From positions 1-23,312 of IMG/VR virus record IMGVR_UViG_3300022745_000144: a DNA stretch of 23,312 nt, one strand, 5' to 3'. The notes beneath the pieces are model-generated. The model saw only the letters and a program-made list of their open reading frames with translations. It was not told the DNA's origin and made no database searches. The translations under genes were made by a program, and so were the position numbers. This document shows positions 1 to 7,535 of the stretch, one piece after another (the stretch's first letter is position 1; each line of letters starts with the position of its first letter). This stretch comes from a virus.

Positions 1-155
1 AAGCAAAAGATAGATTAAAAGCAGCCGAAATGATATTTAAGGTTTTTGGTAGTTTTGCGCCAGAAAAAAGAGTTAATTTAAACATACAAGAAAAAGAAAT
101 AAGTCCAAAGGTTCAAGAATTTGCACGTAAATTGAATTATGGAATTACTGACTAA
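1..155 (+). CDS. Putative terminase small subunit, C-terminal end (partial)
   Basis: An open frame enters from the window edge (first whole codon at 3) and ends at TAA 153-155. It encodes about 50 residues, beginning AKDRLKAAEMIFKVFG and including FAPEKRVNLNI. A pattern of the type 'RLKAAE...FGSFAPEK' is familiar from C-terminal parts of phage small terminases, which recognise DNA and feed it to the large subunit. The next gene is the large terminase and starts inside this frame, with a 17-nt overlap, which fits the usual small-large pair. The DNA-binding N-terminus is outside the window, so the assignment rests on the tail pattern and the neighbour. Confidence 0.6.
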   Translation, partial: AKDRLKAAEMIFKVFGSFAPEKRVNLNIQEKEISPKVQEFARKLNYGITD

Positions 156-1833
156 AGAAGAAATGATACAAGCCGCCAACTTGTATCCGTATAGTTGGAC
201 ACTTCAGAATGAAATAAAGAACGAGGTGGGTTTACCATTGGATTTTGATAAAAGACCGTGGCTTAAAGCTATATACAACGACCTAAGCCCACACCAAGCG
301 TTCCTTAAACCTCCTCAAATTGGAGCAACCGTAATGAATACCCTTAAATCACTATGGGTAGCTAAAAACCTACGTAGACAAATCATTTATACTCTTCCCA
401 CTCAAGGAGACGTACAAGATATGGTAGGAGGTTCTTTTAACCGTATCATTTCCCAAAACCCTATACTAATGGACTGGGTAAGAGACCACGACACTGTAGA
501 ACAAAAATCAGTAGGAGAGTCGATGATATTCTATAGAGGTACGTTTACCTCAAAGCAGGCCATGATGATTCCATCAGGGCTTAATATTCACGATGAAGTA
601 GACGCGTCAGATCCAAATGTTATCGTGCAGTACGAGAACCGTCTCCAAGCTCAAGAAGATGGTGGCTGGCGGTGGTACTTTAGTCACCCTAGCCTATCAG
701 GGCATGGTGTAGATGTATATTGGCAACAGTCAGACAAGAAAGAGTGGTATATAACTTGTTCTAAGTGTGACACAGAACAAACCCTACAGTGGCCACAGAA
801 TGTAGACATGGACCATAAACGCTTTATTTGTAGCCATTGTAAAGAGATTCTAAGTGAGGAAGATAGAGCGTATAAAGGATGCTGGAAGAACCAAGATGGT
901 GTAGTGTGGACTGGAGAAATAGCAGGGGATTACCTATTCTCAGGCTGGCACGTAAGCCAGTTAATGCTGTACAACAAGACTGCCAAGCAGATAATAGACG
1001 CATACAATGACCCTCTAAAGGACAAACAATACTTCTATAACTACGTACTGGGACTTCCATATGTAGACTCAGACGACCGTATTGACCCTGCGGTGGTACT
1101 GCGTAATTGTGTAGATACCGTAAACGACCAGACAGACCGTGTGGTTATTGGTGCAGATACAGGGCATGGCATTCACTTTGTGTGTATGAACAAGCAAGGT
1201 GTTTTCTACTATGAACACGCCACGACTATCAGTGCCAGTCAAACACCGTATGACCGTGTCAAAGAACTATTGAAGCGCTGGCCTAAGTCTATAGCAGTCT
1301 TTGACCAAGGTGGTGACCTTATTGGAGTGCGCCAGTTGCAGTCAGAGTATCCCGGCCGTGTATTCCTTTGTTTCTACAACAAAGACCGCAAGAGTATTGA
1401 ACCTATTGAGTGGGGCAGTAATGATGAATACTGGAAGGTACGAGTAGATCGTAACCGTATGATGACCCTAGTAGTAGAACAGTTACGTGATACAGGACGT
1501 ATTCTACTCAATGGTACTAAAGACGAATGGTATGACTTCGCAGCTATGTTTGGCAATATGTACCGTGAAAAGATTGTAGCTAAAGAACAAAAAGGTAAGG
1601 ATGACCGTACACTCTATGGTAGTGAGTATGTATGGAAACGTAACGGACCAGACCACTTCGCACACGCTTTTCTTTACGCAATGGTGGGTATGCAGCGTTT
1701 CGGTGGCGGAGAAGCTAAGGTAGTAGGAGACAATGTATACACAGGTATGCAATCAGGACGTATCGTACAAGCACCAGTTATCAACAGTTTTGCACCTGAC
1801 GCTTTTACAAAGGAGAATCAAGTGTTATTATAA
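139..1833 (+). CDS. Terminase large subunit, GpA-like packaging ATPase/nuclease
   Basis: 564 residues. This is the motor that translocates DNA into the prohead and cuts it. The ATPase shows a deviant P-loop, KPPQIGAT (57-64), with the lysine at the first position as in lambda gpA (KSARVGYS), and an acidic Walker B-like LNIHDEVD (148-155). A zinc knuckle with Cys207, 210, 231 and 234 follows, as in many GpA-type terminases. The RNase H-like nuclease shows candidate acidic residues Asp340 (VIGADTG), Asp389 (AVFDQGG) and Asp505 in NGPDHFAHA. The protein is slightly shorter than lambda gpA. The ATG overlaps the upstream gene by 17 nt and has no Shine-Dalgarno sequence. Confidence 0.93.
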   Translation: MELLTKEEMIQAANLYPYSWTLQNEIKNEVGLPLDFDKRPWLKAIYNDLSPHQAFLKPPQIGATVMNTLKSLWVAKNLRRQIIYTLPTQGDVQDMVGGSFNRIISQNPILMDWVRDHDTVEQKSVGESMIFYRGTFTSKQAMMIPSGLNIHDEVDASDPNVIVQYENRLQAQEDGGWRWYFSHPSLSGHGVDVYWQQSDKKEWYITCSKCDTEQTLQWPQNVDMDHKRFICSHCKEILSEEDRAYKGCWKNQDGVVWTGEIAGDYLFSGWHVSQLMLYNKTAKQIIDAYNDPLKDKQYFYNYVLGLPYVDSDDRIDPAVVLRNCVDTVNDQTDRVVIGADTGHGIHFVCMNKQGVFYYEHATTISASQTPYDRVKELLKRWPKSIAVFDQGGDLIGVRQLQSEYPGRVFLCFYNKDRKSIEPIEWGSNDEYWKVRVDRNRMMTLVVEQLRDTGRILLNGTKDEWYDFAAMFGNMYREKIVAKEQKGKDDRTLYGSEYVWKRNGPDHFAHAFLYAMVGMQRFGGGEAKVVGDNVYTGMQSGRIVQAPVINSFAPDAFTKENQVLL

Positions 1834-1876
1834 AAACAATTTCCGGCATTCAGCTTAATAAATATATTTAGCGTAC
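1834..1876 (+). promoter_or_regulatory. Short gap with weak promoter-like -10 before portal gene
   Basis: This 43-nt AT-rich gap contains TATATT at 1863-1868, eight bases before the portal ATG. With normal -10 spacing, transcription from it would begin at or next to the start codon, giving a nearly leaderless message. No good -35 box is visible; TTTCCG at 1840-1845 is a poor match. The call is tentative, because the gap may be plain spacer inside a long late transcript. Confidence 0.2.
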
Positions 1877-3814
1877 ATGGCTGATGAGACTAGCCCGTTC
1901 TCACTTAACGTGAGAGGGGTAACAGATTTGGTTGAAAACCAAACAAATAAAACACCATCAGGTGCTGGTGATTCTGTTGAAGGTGCAACGGGCGCAAAGT
2001 ATGACGCCCTCAGTATTTCAATGTCAGATGAGGAGTTGTTGAAACTACGCAATGACATAGAAGCAAAGTATGCACCATATGAAGCTAAGTTTAAGAAGTG
2101 GGCAGAACGCAACCTTGAGAGTTATTTAGGCAAGAAGAAGGACGGTCAATGGCTTACTGAAGGTGGTCCAATTGCCGCTAACCTTCAATTTGAATCAGAA
2201 GAAACCTTTCTTTCAGCTACCCTAGCCAAAAACCCAGAGCCTGTTGTATGGAGTGATAATTCAGAAGCAGGTAACGAGCTTGCTACCTCAGTTAAGACAA
2301 TGCTTGCGTTCCATAGCGAACAGCTTGTCCTTAAGCGTAAGTTTGCCCTCATGGTACGCCAGTGGTCTATCTACCACTTAGGCGTTATTAAGTATGGTTG
2401 GAAGCCTGTAGACGGTGATGATACTAAGGGTGACGTAGAAGTAATGAACCGAAGGATTCAAAACTTTATCTTTGACCCTGAAGGGTATGTTGACGCCTAT
2501 GGTGATTTTATTGGTACTCTTGGTGAACGTGTAGAAATTACCGCAGACAAGCTAATTGAAATGTTCCCTGAACACAAGGAATACATTGTTTTGCAGGTAG
2601 ATGGCAAGCTAGGCACTAAGGTCACTTACACTGAATGGTGGAGTGCAGACAATACCTTTACGTTTGTAACCTTCAAAGAAAAGGTGCTAGATAAGCATAA
2701 AAATGAATACTTTAGATACCCAGAGCCAGAAGTAGATGTACTTACAGGTGAGCCAGTAATTAATGAGATGGGTGAGCCAACAATGAAGCAGCATTTAAAC
2801 CATTTTGCTGCCCCTAAGAAGCCGTACACATTCTTTAGTGTATTTTCCCTACAGGAACAACCACATGATATTACAGGACTTGTAGAGCAGAACATTGCCA
2901 ACCAGAAGAAGATTGCAGACCGTAGTGAACAGATTGACTATAACGTAGCAGCTTCTAATAACGGGTACGCCTACTCAGAAGATAACTTCACACAAGAAAC
3001 AGCCAAGCAAGCTAGTAACGCTCGCCGTAAGGGCAATCCTATTCTTGTCCCTTCAGGTGGACCAATTGACCGTGCTATTCTTCCACTCCCAGCGCAAGAC
3101 CTCCCAGCAGCTATCTTTAATGAGCTAGAAATAACCAAGAACGACTTACGTCAATCATGGGGTATTAATGGTATTGTGGCGCAAAAGCCAGACGAAGACC
3201 AGACAGCTCGTGGCATGATTATCAACCAGTCAAACGATACGTCTCGTATTGGTGGTGGTATTGGTGATGCGCTTGAACAGGTAGCTTCAAGTACCTTTAA
3301 CTGGTTAACTCAGTTGTATTACGTCTTTTATGATGAACCACACTACGCGGCTATCATGGGTAACGCTAAGGCAGTAGAATTCATTACCCTTTCAAACCAA
3401 GACCTTAACCGTATTCTTATTGTTTCAGTATCACCTGATTCACTAAAGCCAAAAGATGAGGTAACTCAAATAAACCTAGCCCAAGCCCTATTTGATAAGG
3501 GTGCTATTGGACCAAAGACTCTTCTAAAAATGTTGGACTTCCCAGACCCAGACCAAGCAGCCGCAGATGGAGTCCTTTACAAGACTGACCCTATGGCATA
3601 CATGCAATTAAACTTCCCAGAGGAATTCGCACGTATGCAACAGTCGCAGCAGATGCAAATGCAACAGCAACAAATGCAACAAATGGGCGGTGGCGCACCT
3701 CCCGAACAAATAAACGGAGAACCACCACAGACTATCAGCCAAGACCCAGCCAGCGCAGCACTCAGTAACGTCCCCTTACCAGGTGTCCAACAATCAGGAC
3801 CAGCATTAAGTTAA
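1877..3814 (+). CDS. Portal protein
   Basis: 645 residues, in the usual range for podovirus portals (P22 gp1 is 725). Portal dodecamers sit at one capsid vertex, dock the terminase and pass DNA. Portal-like features are the stretch around NFIFDPEGYVDAYG (196-209) followed by a predicted helix ending MFPEHK, the helical segment around TARGMIINQSNDTSRIGG (443-460), and the late motif MLDFPDPDQ (552-560). The C-terminus is Gln/Met-rich (about 587-603) then Pro-rich, as expected for a flexible crown. Position directly after the large terminase supports the call. This is the only visible start without T at -1 (it has C), and it has no Shine-Dalgarno sequence. Confidence 0.88.
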   Translation: MADETSPFSLNVRGVTDLVENQTNKTPSGAGDSVEGATGAKYDALSISMSDEELLKLRNDIEAKYAPYEAKFKKWAERNLESYLGKKKDGQWLTEGGPIAANLQFESEETFLSATLAKNPEPVVWSDNSEAGNELATSVKTMLAFHSEQLVLKRKFALMVRQWSIYHLGVIKYGWKPVDGDDTKGDVEVMNRRIQNFIFDPEGYVDAYGDFIGTLGERVEITADKLIEMFPEHKEYIVLQVDGKLGTKVTYTEWWSADNTFTFVTFKEKVLDKHKNEYFRYPEPEVDVLTGEPVINEMGEPTMKQHLNHFAAPKKPYTFFSVFSLQEQPHDITGLVEQNIANQKKIADRSEQIDYNVAASNNGYAYSEDNFTQETAKQASNARRKGNPILVPSGGPIDRAILPLPAQDLPAAIFNELEITKNDLRQSWGINGIVAQKPDEDQTARGMIINQSNDTSRIGGGIGDALEQVASSTFNWLTQLYYVFYDEPHYAAIMGNAKAVEFITLSNQDLNRILIVSVSPDSLKPKDEVTQINLAQALFDKGAIGPKTLLKMLDFPDPDQAAADGVLYKTDPMAYMQLNFPEEFARMQQSQQMQMQQQQMQQMGGGAPPEQINGEPPQTISQDPASAALSNVPLPGVQQSGPALS

Positions 3815-3821
3815 ATAAATT

Positions 3822-3992
3822 ATGTCACTAGATAAAGCATTGAAGAATAAGGTTCGGACTTTAAAAGTAAAATCTACACCTTCATCAGAATATACCCATT
3901 CTTTTCACAAGAAAAACAAAACAGAAAATGAACGAGGGGAACATCAATCAAATTATAAGTACATTCCAAATAGTCGGAAAATAGAAAAATAA
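3822..3992 (+). CDS. Small basic protein of unknown function (56 aa)
   Basis: An open frame of 56 residues between portal and scaffold, starting MSLDKALKNKVRTLK and ending SRKIEK. It is strongly basic and hydrophilic, with no membrane segment and no cysteines. The ATG sits 7 nt after the portal stop and the next gene begins 4 nt after its own stop, so it fits neatly in the operon. The LDKALKNKVR segment weakly resembles LDEALKKKAK in the next protein. Size and charge would allow nucleic-acid binding or a small head component, but neither is shown. Confidence 0.6.
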   Translation: MSLDKALKNKVRTLKVKSTPSSEYTHSFHKKNKTENERGEHQSNYKYIPNSRKIEK

Positions 3993-3996
3993 CTTT

Positions 3997-4161
3997 ATGA
4001 AGCCAAACACAAGTGCATTCACCCCAGCACTCAACAACATTAGGGGAACAAAGCCAAAATCAGCCCTTGATGAGGCATTGAAGAAAAAGGCAAAGCCAGC
4101 AATTAAACAGTACGGTGACAAAGGTTACAAACCTTCTAACGGTACCGGAGTCGGCTACTAA
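3997..4161 (+). CDS. Small basic protein of unknown function (54 aa)
   Basis: An open frame of 54 residues starting MKPNTSAFTPALNN and ending NGTGVGY, four nt after the previous stop. It is Lys-rich in the middle (KSALDEALKKKAKPAIK, 21-37) with a Gly/Tyr-rich tail. There is no membrane segment or recognised motif. Its neighbours are portal and scaffold, so a minor head-assembly or internal role is possible but inferred from position only. Confidence 0.6.
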   Translation: MKPNTSAFTPALNNIRGTKPKSALDEALKKKAKPAIKQYGDKGYKPSNGTGVGY

Positions 4162-4263
4162 GTTTTACGGTGAAACACGGGTTGTAAAGCTCCCGTCAAA
4201 AGCTTGAATATCAATACTAAAAGTCCTAGGAATAGGCGTAATCGCTAGAAATAGCCAACACAT
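4162..4263 (+). promoter_or_regulatory. Intergenic gap with hairpin upstream of scaffold gene
   Basis: A 102-nt gap without an ATG-started ORF. It contains the inverted repeat ACGGG/CCCGT (4177-4181 with 4192-4196) around a 10-nt loop. No U-tract follows, so it is not a classical intrinsic terminator. It could be an RNA processing or stability element between the portal segment and the scaffold-capsid segment. No convincing sigma70 promoter is seen. Confidence 0.3.
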
Positions 4264-4992
4264 ATGAACGAATTAGAAGCATTCCTTAAAGGAACAGAAG
4301 AGCAGGATGATTTGCTTAACCAAAGCCTTGAAATTGAACCTGAAAAGGTAGAAGAGCAAGAGGAAGAGCAACATGAGGAAGATATAAGTCCAAAGACTCG
4401 CAGAGAGCGACGGCTTAAAGAGAAGTTGGAAGCTGAAAGACAATCAGCTATCGACCTCGCTAATCGTTTAGCACGACTAGAAGAAGCACGGGCAGTCCGT
4501 GACGAAGATGAAGAATATCTTAAGGGTATCGAACGCATTTACGGCACAGATTCACCTGAAGCTCAAATGGCTACCGAGTTACTCACTAAAGCTATTGTCG
4601 GGGCGCGTGATGACGCTGAACGCAGGGCATACGAACGTATACAGTCAGAACGTCAAAACGAGTCACAAGCAGTCCAACAGGCAGAATCAGAACTTGATTC
4701 CATTGTTGATGACATTGAAGATAGCTACGGTGTAGAACTAACAGAATCCCAAGAGCGCAGTTACTTTGAACTCTTGCAAAAGATGTCTCCAAAAGACCGA
4801 GAAGGTAATGTCGTTAGTTTGGCAGACCCTTACGCAGTCTTTGAAATCTTTTCTGAAAAACTCCAAAAAGGAACGGATAATCGGGCAAAATCATTATCAA
4901 GCCGTTCGATGGTACAAAGTGGTGCTACTAAAGACAGCACACTTAAAGATGACGCAATGGAGCGTTACCTAGTCGAAAACGGCATAATTTAA
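4264..4992 (+). CDS. Capsid scaffolding-like protein
   Basis: 242 residues, highly charged and predicted mostly helical, directly before the major capsid gene, where scaffolds normally sit. An acidic N-terminus with Glu runs (25-40) leads into a basic/coiled-coil region (44-80) and a further coiled coil around 115-150. The C-terminus contains KSLSSRSMVQSG (209-220) and ends in YLVENGII, the kind of conserved tail seen in scaffolds of environmental podoviruses. It would guide capsid protein assembly and be removed before packaging. There is no protease gene nearby, so exit without cleavage is possible. The start has no Shine-Dalgarno sequence. Confidence 0.75.
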   Translation: MNELEAFLKGTEEQDDLLNQSLEIEPEKVEEQEEEQHEEDISPKTRRERRLKEKLEAERQSAIDLANRLARLEEARAVRDEDEEYLKGIERIYGTDSPEAQMATELLTKAIVGARDDAERRAYERIQSERQNESQAVQQAESELDSIVDDIEDSYGVELTESQERSYFELLQKMSPKDREGNVVSLADPYAVFEIFSEKLQKGTDNRAKSLSSRSMVQSGATKDSTLKDDAMERYLVENGII

Positions 4993-5005
4993 AAACTAAA
5001 CTTAT

Positions 5006-6037
5006 ATGGCACCTAATGTAACACTTCAGGCTACCGTAAATCAGTACCTTGCACCCTACTGGGTAGATCAGGTACTTCGAGACAACCTCTTTTTCGGTAA
5101 ACTGATGACTAAGACAAAGAAGTGGGATGGTGCTCAATACCTCATCCCAATGAAGTACCAGAAGGGCGTCTCTTCAGTAGCGTTCAATGGTTACGACCTA
5201 CTTCCAATCACACAGCAGCCAACTACTGTGAACATGACTTTTTACCCAACTTTCATTGCTACCAACGTTTCATTGTCTGGTTCAGACCTTTCGGTCAACG
5301 CTACTCCAATGCAGACTTTGAATCTCATGAAGGTAACAATGGAAAGTCGTAAGCAGGATGCTGCTGACGATGTTGGTAACTTCCTACAGGGTGACGGTAC
5401 TAGCTTCGGTGGTAAGGCTCCTAACGGACTCGCTAACACTATCGACGATGGTACAGTTGCTTCAACTTACGGTGGTCTTTCACGTACTACCTACTCAGGT
5501 CTTAACGCAACTAAGACTGCTTCAGGCGGTACTATCTCACTCGTAAAGGTACGTACTCTTTGGAACGCTATTGCAGATGGTCCAGTACAGCCTGACTTCA
5601 TCATTACTGATTACACCACATGGGGTTACTTCGAGCAGCTTCAGACTCCATTCCAGCGAAACACTGCTGACTTTGGTCGTGACGCAGGTCGTACTGCTTC
5701 AACTTCTGGTTACAGCGCACAAATGTGGGATGGTATGGAAATCAGCCGTGACAAGAAGGTAACTTCTGGTAGTTTCTACATGCTCAACATGAAGGACACA
5801 CTTGACTGGTACGCACTCAAGTGGTGGGAAGGAGAGCGAGTTACTCCAAAGGCTAAGGACATTCAGGGTAACATTTACGAAGACCGAACTTACGCACCTT
5901 CTGATGCATTCACATGGACTGGCATGATCAAAGCTTACAACCAGGGCACTATCAATGGATTCATGATTCTTGGTGGACAGCTCATTTGTAAGGCTCCATT
6001 CCGTAACGGTGTTCTCACAGGCATCACAGGTGTATAA
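5006..6037 (+). CDS. Major capsid protein, HK97-fold type
   Basis: 343 residues, a normal size for an HK97-fold capsid protein, directly after the scaffold and 13 nt from its stop. The N-terminal part contains MTKTKKWDGAQYLIPM (34-49) and a middle helix around 104-128 (LNLMKVTMESRKQDAADDVG). A DFIITDYTTWGYFEQL segment (197-212) and the late WDGMEISRDKKVTSGSFYML (241-260) match the shape 'G-x-P-V-xx-D-xxx-G-x-Y-xLN' common in HK97-like capsid proteins. No long N-terminal delta domain is apparent, consistent with a separate scaffold. Two of its alternative frames are also open, which I take as a codon-usage by-product. Confidence 0.88.
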   Translation: MAPNVTLQATVNQYLAPYWVDQVLRDNLFFGKLMTKTKKWDGAQYLIPMKYQKGVSSVAFNGYDLLPITQQPTTVNMTFYPTFIATNVSLSGSDLSVNATPMQTLNLMKVTMESRKQDAADDVGNFLQGDGTSFGGKAPNGLANTIDDGTVASTYGGLSRTTYSGLNATKTASGGTISLVKVRTLWNAIADGPVQPDFIITDYTTWGYFEQLQTPFQRNTADFGRDAGRTASTSGYSAQMWDGMEISRDKKVTSGSFYMLNMKDTLDWYALKWWEGERVTPKAKDIQGNIYEDRTYAPSDAFTWTGMIKAYNQGTINGFMILGGQLICKAPFRNGVLTGITGV

Positions 6038-6042
6038 AGTTT

Positions 6043-6068
6043 ATAGGTAACTAATTCATAATACCTAT
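6043..6068 (+). promoter_or_regulatory. Inverted repeat covering the start codon after the capsid gene
   Basis: ATAGGTA (6043-6049) is perfectly complementary to TACCTAT (6062-6068) across a 12-nt AT-rich loop. The right arm includes the A and T of the ATG at 6067. In RNA this 7-bp stem would partly mask the start codon of the downstream decoration-like gene. It lies in the 29-nt gap after the capsid gene and could tune the ratio of the two proteins. Function is inferred. Confidence 0.35.
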
Positions 6069-6426
6069 GACTCAATACATCGAGGACGTATTGCCTCCAA
6101 TCCAGTCAGCTGGACTCAATACGCAAAAGGCATTTAGTACTACAAGTACTCTTGCTTCAGGCGCACAAACTGTAACTGGTGCTGTTTCAGCAACAGGTAC
6201 AACCACTTCACTTAGCGGTACTGCAACCACAGCCGGTGGTGCAACTGCTGCGGCATTCTCAATGGGTACTGCCGCAGTTGGTATTTACTTCGGTTCAGGC
6301 GCACCAACTATCTCAGCTGCACAGGGTAGTCTCTACCTTCGTACTGATGGTTCAAGCACATCAACTCGACTATACGTAAATACCAATGGCTCTACTACTT
6401 GGACAAACGTAACTACTGCCGCTTAA
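6067..6426 (+). CDS. Small beta-rich virion protein, head fibre/decoration-like
   Basis: 119 residues, rich in Thr, Ser, Ala and Gly. After a short N-terminal segment (MTQYIEDVLPPIQSAG) comes a low-complexity Thr/Ala region (24-70). The final module contains GIYFGSGAPTISAAQGSLYL and ends TNGSTTWTNVTTAA. The pattern 'GAPT..A..GSLYLRTDG...LYVNTNGSTTW' recurs in phage head-fibre and tail-fibre tips. Position right after the capsid gene favours an outer capsid decoration. Start ATG 6067 lies within a 7-bp inverted repeat. A fibre role elsewhere on the virion cannot be excluded. Confidence 0.6.
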   Translation: MTQYIEDVLPPIQSAGLNTQKAFSTTSTLASGAQTVTGAVSATGTTTSLSGTATTAGGATAAAFSMGTAAVGIYFGSGAPTISAAQGSLYLRTDGSSTSTRLYVNTNGSTTWTNVTTAA

Positions 6427-6427
6427 T

Positions 6428-6583
6428 ATGACTAAGGTTGTAGAGGCTGTAAAAAAGGCAGTAACGAAGAAGCCTAAAGTAGTAGAAGAAACCGTTACAA
6501 CTTGTGAAAAGTGTAACGGTACCGGACTACTCGACGTCAACAACATTTGTGTTGTCTGCGACGGTTCAGGAATGGTTTCCTAA
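6428..6583 (+). CDS. 51-aa mini zinc-finger protein with two DnaJ-type CxxCxGxG motifs
   Basis: The ATG is one base after the previous stop (TAA-T-ATG). The 51 residues have a Lys/Val-rich N-terminus (2-24) and then two knuckles, CEKCNGTG (26-33) and CVVCDGSG (41-48), that match the CxxCxGxG repeat of the DnaJ cysteine-rich domain. DnaJ has four such repeats binding two zinc ions; the pair here would suffice for one. No J-domain or substrate-binding domain is present. It sits between decoration-like genes, so a role in folding or assembly of virion proteins, or simply a stable zinc-bound mini-fold, are possibilities. Function is unknown; the motif itself is clear. Confidence 0.8.
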   Translation: MTKVVEAVKKAVTKKPKVVEETVTTCEKCNGTGLLDVNNICVVCDGSGMVS

Positions 6584-6669
6584 AAACCTATGACGCCGAC
6601 ACGGTGGCTGCCCACGTTTTAGGGGGAAAGAGACGTGAAGGGAATTAGTAAATTAAAGTTAAAACTTAT
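6584..6669 (+). promoter_or_regulatory. Gap with 10-codon ORF and two mutually exclusive hairpins
   Basis: The 86-nt gap starts with a comparatively GC-rich stretch. A 10-codon ORF (ATG 6590, TAG 6620-6622; MTPTRWLPTF) begins 6 nt after the previous stop and has T at -1 like the real genes. Its end overlaps two stems that cannot form together: GTGG/CCAC (6604-6607 with 6612-6615), and CACGT/ACGTG (6613-6617 with 6633-6637), which can be extended by CC 6611-6612 pairing GG 6640-6641 past a two-base bulge. This resembles a leader-peptide or attenuator layout for the next gene, but could be chance. Confidence 0.25.
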
Positions 6670-7437
6670 ATGTCTAGAATTACTCAACGAGCTGCCAATG
6701 GTCCACTTGCACTTGTGGCTAACGGTGCTTTTCAGACTTCAACAGACGCTTCACTTAAGACTATGGTGGGAACACGATGGGACTTGAGCGATGGTCGTGA
6801 ACTCCTTTTGGTTCGCGCTGGTGCAGTTGATGTTGCTGCTGGTAAGCTCTATCAGGATGCTGCTATTGTAGCTAACCACCAAAACCTTACTGTTACTGCG
6901 TACACTGCGTACTCAAACAACGGTAACGTACCTGCTTCTGTAGCAGTTACTCTTGGTGCAACCGCAGCAACAGCTAACCAGTACGCAGGTGGTCTCCTTA
7001 TCGTGAACAGTTCAACTGGTCTCGGTCAGACACTACGTATTGCTTCACACCCAGCTGCAAACTCAGGTGCTGGTCTTGTACTTACTCTAGAAGAAGGTGC
7101 TGTTACAGCAATCACAACCTCTTCAAAGGTATGTCTCATCCCACCACACGGTGCTGATGTAATCATTAACCCAACTACACCAACTGGTGCTGTTGCGGGT
7201 ATCGGTTTGTACATCGTACCAACTACTACCTACGGTTTCCTTGTTTCTCGTGGTATTACCGCAGGTCTTGCAGATGGAACAATCACAGTCGGTACTCCAA
7301 TTTCACCCTCTACTTCAGTAGCCGGTGCATTGGTACAGACACCATACGCAACAAACGTGGTCACTGCGGCTGTTGTTGGATACGCCAACCAAGCTGGTGT
7401 GACAACTGAATACCGTTCAGTATTCATTAACGTCTAA
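6670..7437 (+). CDS. Putative capsid decoration / structural protein (255 aa)
   Basis: 255 residues, beta-rich, low in charged residues and rich in Ala, Thr, Val and Gly. It begins MSRITQRAANGPLALVANGA. The segment DGRELLLVRAGAVDVAAGKL (41-60) and the following regular 'small-residue' strands, including TAYTAYSNNGNVPASVAVTLG, look like a structural protein that coats a surface. There are no catalytic motifs or membrane helices. It lies in the head cluster two genes after the capsid protein. Such proteins next to capsid genes in environmental phages are usually virion components. The family name is not recognised with certainty. Confidence 0.6.
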   Translation: MSRITQRAANGPLALVANGAFQTSTDASLKTMVGTRWDLSDGRELLLVRAGAVDVAAGKLYQDAAIVANHQNLTVTAYTAYSNNGNVPASVAVTLGATAATANQYAGGLLIVNSSTGLGQTLRIASHPAANSGAGLVLTLEEGAVTAITTSSKVCLIPPHGADVIINPTTPTGAVAGIGLYIVPTTTYGFLVSRGITAGLADGTITVGTPISPSTSVAGALVQTPYATNVVTAAVVGYANQAGVTTEYRSVFINV

Positions 7438-7448
7438 CCTATCCGTAA

Positions 7449-7490
7449 GGCTCCCTAATACTAGGGGGTCTTATCGGGTCTATTAGACTC
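7449..7490 (+). promoter_or_regulatory. Tandem hairpins in the 98-nt gap after the 255-aa gene
   Basis: The gap 7438-7535 has no ORF. Hairpin one (7449-7470) pairs GGCTCCCTA with TAGGGGGTC around loop ATAC: nine pairs, two of them G-U in RNA. Hairpin two (7476-7490) pairs GGGTCT with AGACTC around ATT: six pairs, one G-U. The two stems are five bases apart. No U-tract follows directly; the nearest is ACTTTGTT at 7494-7501. They may be a weak terminator, a 3'-end protecting structure or a processing site. A weak -10-like TAATCT is at 7509-7514. Confidence 0.4.
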
Positions 7491-7535
7491 GGAACTTTGT
7501 TAAAAAGTAATCTAGCCTGTTAAAGGCACAAATAT

